Shown: positions 1 through 6,227, counted from the first letter of the stretch. The stretch is 6,305 nt of DNA from JAAYYM01 sp964631375 (GCA_964631375.1 CAZVYQ010000081.1:1-6305), one strand, 5' to 3'. The notes: a model not told the origin generated them from the letters alone. Translations and numbers: made by a program.

Positions 1-8
1 AAAAAACA

Positions 9-1385
9 ATGGAGAAAATCGTAGCACTGGCCAAAGCAAGAGGATTTGTATATCCGGGTTCGGAGATTTACGGAGGACTTGCTAATACATGGGATTTTGG
101 GAATCTTGGAGTAGAACTGAAAAATAATGTCAAAAAGGCTTGGTGGCAAAAATTTGTTATGGAAAGTCCATATAATGTTGGTGTAGACTGTGCGATTCTG
201 ATGAATCCTCAGACATGGGTTGCATCAGGACATCTTGGAAGTTTCTCAGATCCCTTAATGGATTGTAAGGAATGCCACGAGAGATTCCGTGCAGATAAGA
301 TCATAGAGGATTATGCGTCTGAGAACGGCATTACATTAGAAAGTTCAGTAGACGGCTGGACACAGGAACAAATGATGGGATATATCCGTGAGCACAATAT
401 TGCCTGCCCGACCTGCGGCAAGCACAATTTTACAGATATTCGTCAGTTTAATCTTATGTTCAAGACCTTTCAGGGTGTGACTGAGGATGCAAAAAATACG
501 GTATATCTCAGACCGGAAACAGCTCAGGGTATTTTCGTAAACTTCAAAAATGTACAGCGAACCTCCAGAAAGAAGATTCCGTTTGGTATCTGTCAGGTGG
601 GAAAATCCTTTAGAAACGAAATCACACCGGGCAATTTTATCTTCCGTGTACGTGAGTTCGAGCAGATGGAGATGGAGTTTTTCTGTGAGCCTGATACAGA
701 TCTTGAGTGGTTTGCTTACTGGAAACAGTATTGTATCGACTTCTTGAAATCTTTGGGTATGAAGGAAGAAGAAATGAGAGTCAGAGATCATGATGCAGAG
801 GAATTATCCTTCTACTCCAAAGCAACTTCTGATATTGAGTTCTTGTTCCCATTTGGTTGGGGAGAACTCTGGGGCATTGCAGACAGAACGGATTATGATT
901 TGACACAGCATCAGAACGTATCGGGAGAGGATCTTTCCTATTTTGATGATGAAAAACGTGAAAAATACATTCCTTATGTCATTGAACCATCACTTGGTGT
1001 TGAGAGAATGTTTTTAGCATTCTTATGCGGTGCATATGATGAAGAAGAGATTGGAGAGGGAGATGTCAGAACAGTCTTGCATTTCCATCCGGCCTTGGCA
1101 CCAATCAAGATCGGTGTGCTTCCATTGTCTAAAAAATTAAATGAAGGTGCAGAGAAGATTTTTACAGAGTTATCAAAGAAATATAACTGTGAGTTTGATG
1201 ATCGTGGAAATATCGGCAAGAGATACAGAAGACAGGACGAGATCGGTACTCCGTTCTGTATCACATATGATTTTGAATCCGAGACAGATGGTATGGTAAC
1301 AGTCAGAGAACGTGATACGATGGCTCAGGAGAGAATTAAGATAGATGAACTGGAGCAGTACTTTGCTGACAAGTTCATATTCTAG
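9..1385 (+). CDS. glyS: Glycyl-tRNA synthetase (dimeric class II type), 5' end possibly cut by the window
   Basis: Cytoplasmic enzyme that charges tRNA-Gly with glycine using ATP. The visible 458 residues cover the single-chain dimeric alpha2 GlyRS, not the alpha/beta form. An N-terminal GFVYPGSEIYGG block (about 12-23) is followed by an insertion with two CxxC pairs (C86/C89 and C133/C136), a likely zinc site. Class II motif 2 is at about 201-219 (FRNEITPG...REFEQ) and motif 3 at about 326-339 (EPSLGVERM). The C-terminal anticodon-binding domain spans about 365-455. The start is uncertain. ATG at 9 is the first visible start, but only 8 bases precede it and no ribosome binding site is in view. 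The frame stays open upstream, reading Lys-Thr, and homologues commonly begin Met-Glu-Lys-Thr-Met, so the true start may be two codons outside the window. No frameshift or missing motif was seen. The identification is very secure. Confidence 0.97.
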   Translation: MEKIVALAKARGFVYPGSEIYGGLANTWDFGNLGVELKNNVKKAWWQKFVMESPYNVGVDCAILMNPQTWVASGHLGSFSDPLMDCKECHERFRADKIIEDYASENGITLESSVDGWTQEQMMGYIREHNIACPTCGKHNFTDIRQFNLMFKTFQGVTEDAKNTVYLRPETAQGIFVNFKNVQRTSRKKIPFGICQVGKSFRNEITPGNFIFRVREFEQMEMEFFCEPDTDLEWFAYWKQYCIDFLKSLGMKEEEMRVRDHDAEELSFYSKATSDIEFLFPFGWGELWGIADRTDYDLTQHQNVSGEDLSYFDDEKREKYIPYVIEPSLGVERMFLAFLCGAYDEEEIGEGDVRTVLHFHPALAPIKIGVLPLSKKLNEGAEKIFTELSKKYNCEFDDRGNIGKRYRRQDEIGTPFCITYDFESETDGMVTVRERDTMAQERIKIDELEQYFADKFIF

Positions 1386-1432
1386 CATTTTATTGATCCG
1401 CTTATTGCATGGATTTACAAAAAAATGCTAGA
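1381..1432. repeat. Perfect 11-bp inverted repeat over the glyS stop codon
   Basis: TCTAGCATTTT (1381-1391) and its exact reverse complement (1422-1432) are separated by 30 bases. The left arm contains the glyS TAG stop. The right arm overlaps the -35 box of the next promoter. An inner ATCC/GGAT pairing (1396-1399 with 1411-1414) could extend the hairpin. There is no T tract after the right arm, so it is not a standard intrinsic terminator. It could be an mRNA 3'-end hairpin or an operator; the sequence alone does not decide. Confidence 0.75.
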
Positions 1433-1458
1433 CACTTATGCACCTTTTATGATATAAT
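1429..1458 (+). promoter_or_regulatory. Sigma-A promoter with extended -10, driving the ppdK leader
   Basis: The -35 box TAGACA (1429-1434, five of six consensus bases) and a perfect -10 TATAAT (1453-1458) are separated by 18 bp. A TG one base upstream of the -10 (1450-1451) makes it an extended -10 promoter. Transcription should start near 1464-1466, giving a leader of about 190 nt before the ppdK start codon. The -35 lies in the right arm of the inverted repeat at the glyS end, so a protein or structure acting there could affect initiation. Confidence 0.8.
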
Positions 1459-1548
1459 TTTGTTCGTGGAGCAAGGACATTTCAACCGATTAAGTATGCT
1501 CCATAAATACATTCAAAGGATTCTTTATGATTAGAATAAAAATTCGAT

Positions 1549-1572
1549 TGCGAGCAAAGGTGCGAACAAAGA
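1549..1572 (+). repeat. Two tandem imperfect 12-bp repeats in the ppdK leader
   Basis: TGCGAGCAAAGG (1549-1560) is followed directly by TGCGAACAAAGA (1561-1572), with 10 of 12 positions identical. A related GGAGCAAGG occurs at 1468-1476. The spacing is close to one DNA helical turn, which suits a protein site, but the repeats could also be RNA elements or chance in AG-rich sequence. Confidence 0.5.
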
Positions 1573-1591
1573 ATAAAGGTATTGTTATAAA
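1563..1591 (+). promoter_or_regulatory. Candidate second ppdK promoter inside the terminator's 5' arm
   Basis: TATAAA (1586-1591) is preceded by TGT (1583-1585), forming an extended -10. A poor -35, CGAACA, lies at 1563-1568 with a 17-bp spacer. Transcription would begin near 1598, within the terminator hairpin. That RNA would lack the left arm of the hairpin and so escape termination, giving ppdK a leader of about 58 nt. The -35 is weak, so this is only a candidate. Confidence 0.3.
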
Positions 1592-1627
1592 AGCCAAATA
1601 ACCCTAAGGGGGAAATTTGGCTTTTTT
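1589..1627 (+). terminator. Intrinsic terminator between the promoter and ppdK
   Basis: AAAAGCCAAAT (1589-1599) pairs perfectly over 11 bp with ATTTGGCTTTT (1615-1625). The 15-nt loop can form an inner CCC/GGG pairing. A run of six T ends at 1627. The structure ends 13 bases before the ppdK ribosome binding site. It can stop glyS read-through and also transcripts from the 1429-1458 promoter, so it is either the end of a small RNA or an attenuator for ppdK. Confidence 0.8.
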
Positions 1628-1640
1628 CAATTTAAATATA

Positions 1641-1647
1641 AGGGAGG
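1641..1647 (+). promoter_or_regulatory. ppdK ribosome binding site that decides the start
   Basis: AGGGAGG lies 8 bases before ATG 1656 and only 2 bases before the in-frame ATG at 1650. Normal spacing therefore favours 1656. The further upstream in-frame TTG at 1617 lies inside the terminator stem and is not credible. Confidence 0.85.
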
Positions 1648-1655
1648 AAATGAAA

Positions 1656-4283
1656 ATGACAAAATGGGTGTATTTATTTCAGGAGGGAAGTGCTAAGATG
1701 CGTAACCTGCTTGGAGGAAAGGGCTGTAATCTGGCTGAGATGACGAATCTTGGACTGCCGATTCCACAAGGCTTTACTGTTACGACCGAGGCATGCACGG
1801 AGTACTATAACAATGGTAAAACGATCAATGATGAAATCAGGGGTCAGATATTTGATGCACTGGCAATTCTGGAAGAGCAACAAGGCAAGAAATTTGGAGA
1901 TAACGATAATCCGTTGCTGGTATCAGTTCGTTCAGGAGCTCGTGCCTCCATGCCCGGGATGATGGATACGATTTTAAATCTGGGGCTGAATGATATTGCT
2001 GTTGAGGGCTTTGCCAAAAAGACAGGTAATCCAAGATTTGCATATGATTCTTACAGAAGATTTATTCAGATGTTTTCGGATGTTGTCATGGAAATGAGTA
2101 AGACATTTTTTGAAGGAATTCTGGATGAGATCAAGAAGTCAAAGGGTGTTCAATATGATACAGAACTGACTGCAGAGGATCTCCAGGAAGTGATTGCAAA
2201 GTATAAATCGATTTATCATGAGAAGATGGGAGAAGAATTCCCACAGGACCCGAAGATCCAGTTGATGGAAGCTGTTAAAGCAGTATTTCGTTCATGGGAT
2301 AATCCGAGAGCTATTGTATATCGCAGAATGAATGACATTCCGGGTGATTGGGGTACGGCTGTCAGCGTACAGGCAATGGTATTTGGAAATACAGGCAATC
2401 ATTCCGGTACCGGAGTTGCTTTTACCAGAAATCCCTCTACAGGAGCTAAGGGGATCTTTGGAGAGTATCTGATCAATGCACAGGGCGAGGATGTGGTAGC
2501 AGGCATCAGAACTCCGCAGCCGATCACCAAACTGCAGGAGGATATGCCGAATGTATATCAACAGTTTATGGAGATCGCCAATAAACTTGAAAATCATTAT
2601 CGTGACATGCAGGACATGGAGTTCACGATTGAGGATGAGAAGTTGTTTTTCCTGCAGACACGTAATGGAAAAAGAACCGCACCAGCAGCATTACAGATTG
2701 CCTGTGATCTGGTGGATGAGGGCATGATTACACCCAAGGAAGCAGTCATGAGAATCGAGGCTAAGTCTCTTGATCAGTTATTGCATCCAACTTTTGTACC
2801 GCAGGCGTTAAAGGATGGGAAATTATTGGGGCAGGCACTTCCGGCATCACCGGGAGCAGCAGCAGGACGTGTTTACTTTACAGCAGATGATGCTAAGGCA
2901 CACCATGAGGCAGGAGAAAGAGTTGTACTTGTCAGACTGGAAACATCTCCGGAGGATATCGAAGGTATGCATGCAGCAGAGGGCATTCTGACAGTACGTG
3001 GCGGTATGACTTCCCACGCAGCAGTTGTTGCCCGCGGAATGGGTACAGCATGTGTGTCCGGCTGCGGTGATATTCAGATTGATGAAGCAGCAAGGGTGTT
3101 CAAGCTTGGCGGTGAGACAATCGTTGAGGGAGACTATATTTCTCTGGATGGCTCAACCGGTAAGATTTATCTGGGTGATATTCAAACAGAGGAAGCAAAG
3201 ATCAGTGGCAATTTTGGCCGTATCATGGGATGGGCAGATCAATATCGAAGACTGCAGGTTCGAACCAATGCTGATACTCCGGCTGATGCAGAGAATGCAG
3301 TGAAGCTGGGAGCAGAGGGAATTGGCCTTTGCAGGACAGAGCATATGTTCTTTGAGCCTGAGAGAATCCCAAAGATCAGACAGATGATTCTGTCAACAAC
3401 AGTTGAAGAACGTACCAGTGCTTTGATTGGTTTGATTCCTTACCAGAAAGATGATTTTAAAGGAATCTATCAGGCAATGGAGGGAAGACCGGTTACCATT
3501 CGTTTCCTGGATCCGCCACTTCATGAATTTGTTCCGACAGAAGAAAAAGATATCGAAGAACTGGCAAAACGCATGAACCTGACGGTGCAACAGGTAAAAG
3601 AAACCTGTGATGCATTGCATGAATTCAATCCAATGATGGGGCATCGCGGGTGTCGTTTGGCAGTTACCTATCCTGAAATTGCGAAGATGCAGACCAGAGC
3701 AGTGATGGAGGCAGCCATTGAGGTAAAAGCGGAGAAAGGCTATCATATTGAACCGGAAATTATGATTCCTCTCGTTGGTGATAAAAAAGAGTTGAAATAT
3801 GTAAAGGATGCGGTTGTAGAAGTAGCTGAACTTGTAAAGAAGGAGAAAAACTCTGACATCAAATATCATGTCGGCACGATGATTGAGATCCCAAGAGCAG
3901 CATTGCTGGCAAATGAAATTGCTGAGGAGGCTGAATTCTTCTCGTTTGGTACGAATGATTTGACTCAGATGACCTTTGGCTTTTCCAGAGATGATGCAGG
4001 GAAATTCTTGGACGCATACTATAAATCAAAGATTTATGAATCAGATCCATTTGCAAAATTGGATCAAAATGGTGTTGGACAGCTTGTGGAGATGGCAGCC
4101 AAAAAGGGACGTGCCACCAGACCGGATTTGCATTTGGGCATCTGTGGAGAACATGGAGGTGATCCGGCATCTATCGAGTTTTGCGACAAGGTTGGTTTGG
4201 ATTATGTATCCTGTTCACCATACCGTGTCCCGATCGCAAGACTTGCAGCCGCTCAGGCCTCTTTGGCAAGAGCAGAAGCATAA
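1656..4283 (+). CDS. ppdK: Pyruvate, phosphate dikinase
   Basis: Cytoplasmic enzyme interconverting pyruvate + ATP + Pi and PEP + AMP + PPi. In anaerobic Clostridia it can serve glycolysis as a PPi-linked route as well as gluconeogenesis. The product is 875 aa, against 874 in the well-studied C. symbiosum enzyme. The N-terminal ATP-grasp domain (about 1-340) has SVRSG with R92 and a FLQTR block near 332-336. The central swivelling domain carries GGMTSHAAV with catalytic H454, preceded by T452 and S453; the Thr is the residue phosphorylated by PPDK regulatory proteins in species that have one. The C-terminal PEP/pyruvate TIM barrel (about 520-875) shows LCRTEHMFF (R560), RFLDPPLHEF (R616), MIEIPRA (E744), GTNDLTQ (N767, D768) and GICGEHGG with catalytic C830. 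All key residues are present. The start is ATG 1656, chosen by ribosome binding site spacing and family N-termini. A terminator-containing leader precedes it and a strong terminator follows it, so it appears to be monocistronic. Confidence 0.98.
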   Translation: MTKWVYLFQEGSAKMRNLLGGKGCNLAEMTNLGLPIPQGFTVTTEACTEYYNNGKTINDEIRGQIFDALAILEEQQGKKFGDNDNPLLVSVRSGARASMPGMMDTILNLGLNDIAVEGFAKKTGNPRFAYDSYRRFIQMFSDVVMEMSKTFFEGILDEIKKSKGVQYDTELTAEDLQEVIAKYKSIYHEKMGEEFPQDPKIQLMEAVKAVFRSWDNPRAIVYRRMNDIPGDWGTAVSVQAMVFGNTGNHSGTGVAFTRNPSTGAKGIFGEYLINAQGEDVVAGIRTPQPITKLQEDMPNVYQQFMEIANKLENHYRDMQDMEFTIEDEKLFFLQTRNGKRTAPAALQIACDLVDEGMITPKEAVMRIEAKSLDQLLHPTFVPQALKDGKLLGQALPASPGAAAGRVYFTADDAKAHHEAGERVVLVRLETSPEDIEGMHAAEGILTVRGGMTSHAAVVARGMGTACVSGCGDIQIDEAARVFKLGGETIVEGDYISLDGSTGKIYLGDIQTEEAKISGNFGRIMGWADQYRRLQVRTNADTPADAENAVKLGAEGIGLCRTEHMFFEPERIPKIRQMILSTTVEERTSALIGLIPYQKDDFKGIYQAMEGRPVTIRFLDPPLHEFVPTEEKDIEELAKRMNLTVQQVKETCDALHEFNPMMGHRGCRLAVTYPEIAKMQTRAVMEAAIEVKAEKGYHIEPEIMIPLVGDKKELKYVKDAVVEVAELVKKEKNSDIKYHVGTMIEIPRAALLANEIAEEAEFFSFGTNDLTQMTFGFSRDDAGKFLDAYYKSKIYESDPFAKLDQNGVGQLVEMAAKKGRATRPDLHLGICGEHGGDPASIEFCDKVGLDYVSCSPYRVPIARLAAAQASLARAEA

Positions 4284-4288
4284 TTCAA

Positions 4289-4330
4289 AAAATAAAGGTC
4301 TATGGTGTAATTACCATGGACCTTTATTTT
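4289..4330. terminator. Bidirectional intrinsic terminator between ppdK and the convergent small gene
   Basis: An 18-bp stem (4289-4306 with 4313-4330) has one G.U pair and a 6-nt loop (4307-4312). On the plus strand it ends in TTTATTTT. On the minus strand the other arm reads into TTTATTTTTTG. It starts 5 bases after the ppdK stop and ends 9 bases short of the small gene's stop at 4340, so it can serve both converging genes. Confidence 0.9.
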
Positions 4331-4339
4331 AAATAGAAC

Positions 4340-4507
4340 TCATTGCGGCTTATGATTCATTAGGCTATTTGTGAAGTCAATCAGCTTCTGACGCTGTTCT
4401 TCATCCAGTTTTCGCAGTTCATCTGTGAATTGTCGGATAGAGATATCTTCTGTGAAATAGTCATCCGGAGAACAATCTTCTGGTGGTTTATCTTCTTTTC
4501 TTAACAT
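4340..4507 (-). CDS. Small acidic protein of unknown function (55 aa)
   Basis: I do not recognise the family. The start ATG (4505-4507) has AGGAG 5 bases upstream. A longer frame reaching 4546 would lack such a site and would begin inside the likely leader. The 55-residue product has 14 Asp/Glu against 9 Lys/Arg. Its N-terminal half is polar and Pro/Asp-rich (about 5-21), with a single Cys at 12. Residues about 24-51 form a probable amphipathic helix with the pattern F27, L31, L34, L42, I43, F45, L49. No signal peptide or membrane segment is visible. The helix loosely resembles C-terminal tails of some small regulators, but that is a weak impression. It has its own promoter and shares the ppdK terminator. 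It is convergent with ppdK and divergent from pyk. Coding is supported by the complete promoter, ribosome binding site and terminator set; the role is unknown. Confidence 0.7.
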   Translation of the reverse strand: MLRKEDKPPEDCSPDDYFTEDISIRQFTDELRKLDEEQRQKLIDFTNSLMNHKPQ

Positions 4508-4512
4508 AAGTA

Positions 4513-4517
4513 CTCCT
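4513..4517 (-). promoter_or_regulatory. Ribosome binding site of the 55-aa gene
   Basis: AGGAG on the minus strand stands 5 bases before the ATG whose last-read coordinate is 4505. It selects the 55-aa start over the upstream in-frame ATG at 4544-4546, which has no comparable site. Confidence 0.75.
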
Positions 4518-4541
4518 AACTGTAAATAATCATTAGATAAA

Positions 4542-4589
4542 TACAATATCTGTATGTATTCATCATAACAGATACCAACATATATTGTA
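4542..4589. repeat. Two inverted repeats over the small-gene promoter
   Basis: TACAATAT (4542-4549) has an exact reverse complement at 4582-4589. Inside it, ATCTGT (4548-4553) has an exact reverse complement at 4568-4573. The inner pair brackets the minus-strand -10 and start region, and the outer right arm overlaps the -35. The two pairs do not share a centre. They may be operator half-sites, but in AT-rich DNA 6-8 bp dyads also arise by chance. Confidence 0.4.
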
Positions 4590-4591
4590 AA
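4562..4591 (-). promoter_or_regulatory. Minus-strand extended -10 promoter for the 55-aa gene
   Basis: Read on the minus strand, -35 TTTACA (4591-4586) and -10 TATGAT (4567-4562) are separated by 18 bp. TG precedes the -10 by one base. Each hexamer matches five of six consensus bases. Transcription should start near 4555, giving a leader of about 48 nt to the ATG. Confidence 0.65.
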
Positions 4592-4635
4592 CAGGTAATA
4601 TATGACAAATAAAAATCTAAACAGAATATTTACGT

Positions 4636-4664
4636 TTTATGGGTATGATTTTACGATTTATTAT
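4636..4664 (+). promoter_or_regulatory. Weak candidate pyk promoter
   Basis: TATTAT (4659-4664) matches five of six -10 bases. The best -35 at 17-bp spacing is TTTATG (4636-4641), only three of six. A nearby TATGAT (4644-4649) has no acceptable -35. pyk needs a promoter here because the gene upstream runs the other way and ppdK ends in a terminator, but I cannot pinpoint it with confidence. Confidence 0.3.
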
Positions 4665-4713
4665 GATAAACTTGTACGAGAAATAATAGAATCAAAAAGT
4701 ATATATGAAAGAA

Positions 4714-4719
4714 AAGGAG
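4714..4719 (+). promoter_or_regulatory. pyk ribosome binding site that decides the start
   Basis: AAGGAG ends 5 bases before ATG 4725 and only 2 bases before the adjacent ATG at 4722. The spacing favours 4725, which gives the usual Met-Lys-Lys-Thr-Lys start of bacterial pyruvate kinases. It rules out the distant in-frame ATG at 4602. Confidence 0.85.
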
Positions 4720-4724
4720 ATATG

Positions 4725-6152
4725 ATGAAAAAAACCAAAATTGTCTGTACCATGGGACCGGCCAGCCGACAGGAGGATGTGCTGCGTCAGATGATTGAGA
4801 AAGGGATGAATGTAGCAAGACTGAATTTCTCACATGGTACTCATGAATATCATAAGGAAACCATTGATTTAATTAAACGGGTTCGCGATGAGATGGGGGT
4901 TCCGTTAGCCATTATGCTCGATACAAAAGGACCGGAGATCAGAACTGGTGATTTTGAACAGGGAAGGACAGAATTGGAAGAAGGAGCAGAATTTACATTA
5001 ACTACGCGTGATGTATTAGGAACAAATGAGATTGTTTCTATCACCTATAAAGATCTTCCAGGCGATCTGCAGCCCGGAAACATCGTATTGATCGACGACG
5101 GAAGCATTGAACTGCTTGTCAAGGAATGCTCTGAGACGGACATTAGATGTGAGGTTATCATTGGAGGACCAATCAGCAATCACAAGGGCATCAATGTTCC
5201 GTGTGTACATTTGAATATGCCATATATGAGTGAAGTTGATCAGGCAGATGTAAAATTTGGCGTGGAACAGGATGTAGACTTTATTGCAGCGTCGTTTGTG
5301 CGCTCAGAGGAAGATATTATTGAATTACGTAAGTTCGTTGATTACTATGGTGGACAGTCTATCAAACTGATTTCGAAAATTGAAAATGTGGAAGGTATCA
5401 ATCATTTTAATGAAATCTTAAATCATTCTGACGGAATCATGGTGGCACGTGGAGATATGGGCGTTGAAGTGGAATATGAGAGATTACCAGGCTTACAGAA
5501 GCGATTTATCGATAAGTGTTATAAAGCAGGGAAAATGGTAATTACAGCGACACAAATGTTGGAATCCATGATCGAACATCCGCATCCGACAAGAGCGGAG
5601 ATTACCGATGTAGCAAATGCAGTATTTGACGGAACCAGTGCAGTGATGCTCTCCGGTGAAACAGCTATGGGGAAATATCCGGTACTGACTGTAGAGGTAA
5701 TGGCAAAGATTGCCAGACAAGCTGAAAAGGACTATTTTGAATTGAAAAAGAGTAATACGGTTCGTTATGAGATGGACCAAGATGATATTACAAATGCGGT
5801 TTGTGATGCCGCCTGTACAACAGCAAGAGATATTGGGGCAAAGGCCATTATAGCGGTTACCAAGCATGGTCAGACGGCAAGACGTATGTCAAAGTTTCGT
5901 CCCAAGGAACCCATTGTAGCAGCCACCCCGGAGATGAAGACATTTCATCAGTTATCATTATCATGGGGAGTATATCCGGTGCTTGCCCGTTATCAGCAGA
6001 CCCAGGAGGAGCTGTTCGGCCATGCCATTGCATGTGCAAAGCGGATCGATGTAGTCGAGACAGGAGACACGGTGGTAATCGCTGCGGGAGTACCGCTGGA
6101 TACTCCGGGTGGAACCAATCTGCTCAGAGTTGAGACTGTCAGTTATGTCTGA
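4725..6152 (+). CDS. pyk: Pyruvate kinase
   Basis: Cytoplasmic glycolytic enzyme making pyruvate and ATP from PEP and ADP. The product is 475 aa, the usual core length. It lacks the extra C-terminal PEP-utiliser-like domain found in Bacillus enzymes. The A domain begins with KIVCTMGP and has ARLNFSHG (R32, N34, S36, H37) and LDTKGPEIRTG (D66, K68, R73). E71 in that motif is the residue type associated with K+-dependent pyruvate kinases. The B domain spans about 75-165. The signature ISKIENVEGI supplies catalytic K218 and metal ligand E220; ARGDMGVEV supplies metal ligand D244; ITATQML contains T275. The C domain (about 345-475) contains the loop TKHGQTARR (about 379-387), where effectors bind in allosteric relatives; which effector applies here cannot be read from the sequence. 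The gene is monocistronic as far as visible, ending at a terminator 38 bases downstream. The divergent small gene lies upstream, with ppdK beyond it. Confidence 0.98.
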   Translation: MKKTKIVCTMGPASRQEDVLRQMIEKGMNVARLNFSHGTHEYHKETIDLIKRVRDEMGVPLAIMLDTKGPEIRTGDFEQGRTELEEGAEFTLTTRDVLGTNEIVSITYKDLPGDLQPGNIVLIDDGSIELLVKECSETDIRCEVIIGGPISNHKGINVPCVHLNMPYMSEVDQADVKFGVEQDVDFIAASFVRSEEDIIELRKFVDYYGGQSIKLISKIENVEGINHFNEILNHSDGIMVARGDMGVEVEYERLPGLQKRFIDKCYKAGKMVITATQMLESMIEHPHPTRAEITDVANAVFDGTSAVMLSGETAMGKYPVLTVEVMAKIARQAEKDYFELKKSNTVRYEMDQDDITNAVCDAACTTARDIGAKAIIAVTKHGQTARRMSKFRPKEPIVAATPEMKTFHQLSLSWGVYPVLARYQQTQEELFGHAIACAKRIDVVETGDTVVIAAGVPLDTPGGTNLLRVETVSYV

Positions 6153-6161
6153 TCATCAGAC
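6147..6161. repeat. Palindrome across the pyk stop codon
   Basis: GTCTGAT and ATCAGAC flank a single central C. The pyk TGA (6150-6152) lies in the left arm. As RNA it gives a 6-bp stem with a three-base loop. No T tract follows, so it is not the terminator itself. Confidence 0.5.
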
Positions 6162-6190
6162 TAAAATCATATTCTATAAGTTCATCAATA

Positions 6191-6227
6191 AAAAGGGATG
6201 CCGGGGAATGAAGCCGACATCCTTTTT
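6191..6227 (+). terminator. Intrinsic terminator of pyk
   Basis: The stem pairs 6191-6204 with 6214-6227, with one C/A mismatch and one G.U pair, around a 9-nt loop. The GC-rich core is GGATG/CATCC plus CGG/CCG. It ends in five T (6223-6227). The A run on the left arm would also give a short T run on the minus strand. Confidence 0.9.

Larger units (their letters stand above)
1465..1627 (+). ncRNA. Structured leader or small RNA upstream of ppdK, class not recognised
   Basis: About 163 nt lie between the predicted transcription start and the U tract of an intrinsic terminator, with no convincing coding frame. Visible pairings are a 7-bp stem TGGAGCA (1467-1473) with TGCTCCA (1497-1503) around a 23-nt loop, and ATTCT/AGAAT (1520-1524 with 1533-1537). 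An alternative is ATTCTTT/AAAGAAT (1520-1526 with 1568-1574). A perfect 8-bp dyad, 1459-1466 with 1563-1570, has most of its left arm upstream of the predicted start, so it may act only in DNA or in read-through RNA. I compared it from memory with T-box, purine, SAM, TPP, c-di-GMP, fluoride, ZTP, THF and 6S consensus elements and saw no match. It may be an attenuation leader, an independent small RNA, or merely an untranslated spacer. Confidence 0.5.

Noticed and set aside
345..791. 148-codon minus-strand frame within glyS
   Set aside because: It lies wholly antisense to a clear synthetase gene, shows no recognisable family and has no evident ribosome binding site; it is a shadow of the sense codons.
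1481..1494. Catabolite-response (cre)-like site TTCAACCGATTAAG
   Set aside because: It keeps the central CG and flanking A/T bases but differs at about four conserved outer positions, too many to call.
1465..1627. 6S RNA or a known riboswitch in front of ppdK
   Set aside because: 6S RNA pairs its two ends around a central bubble, which is not seen. No conserved core of the riboswitch classes I know could be matched, so only a generic leader is reported.
1617..1655. Upstream TTG start adding 13 residues to PPDK
   Set aside because: The TTG is inside the terminator's right arm and has no ribosome binding site. The strong site at 1641-1647 and the family N-terminus support 1656.
3393..3869. 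158-codon minus-strand frame within ppdK
   Set aside because: It is antisense to the conserved PEP-binding domain of PPDK. The composition, rich in Phe, Cys and His, is typical of an antisense shadow.
4672..4705. pyk promoter using TTGTAC and TATATA
   Set aside because: The spacer would be 22 bp and transcription would start at or inside the ribosome binding site.
4602..4724. In-frame extension of pyruvate kinase by 41 residues from ATG 4602
   Set aside because: No ribosome binding site precedes 4602, pyruvate kinases start at Met-Lys-Lys-Thr-Lys, and AAGGAG is ideally placed for 4725. The open frame reflects AT-rich leader DNA.
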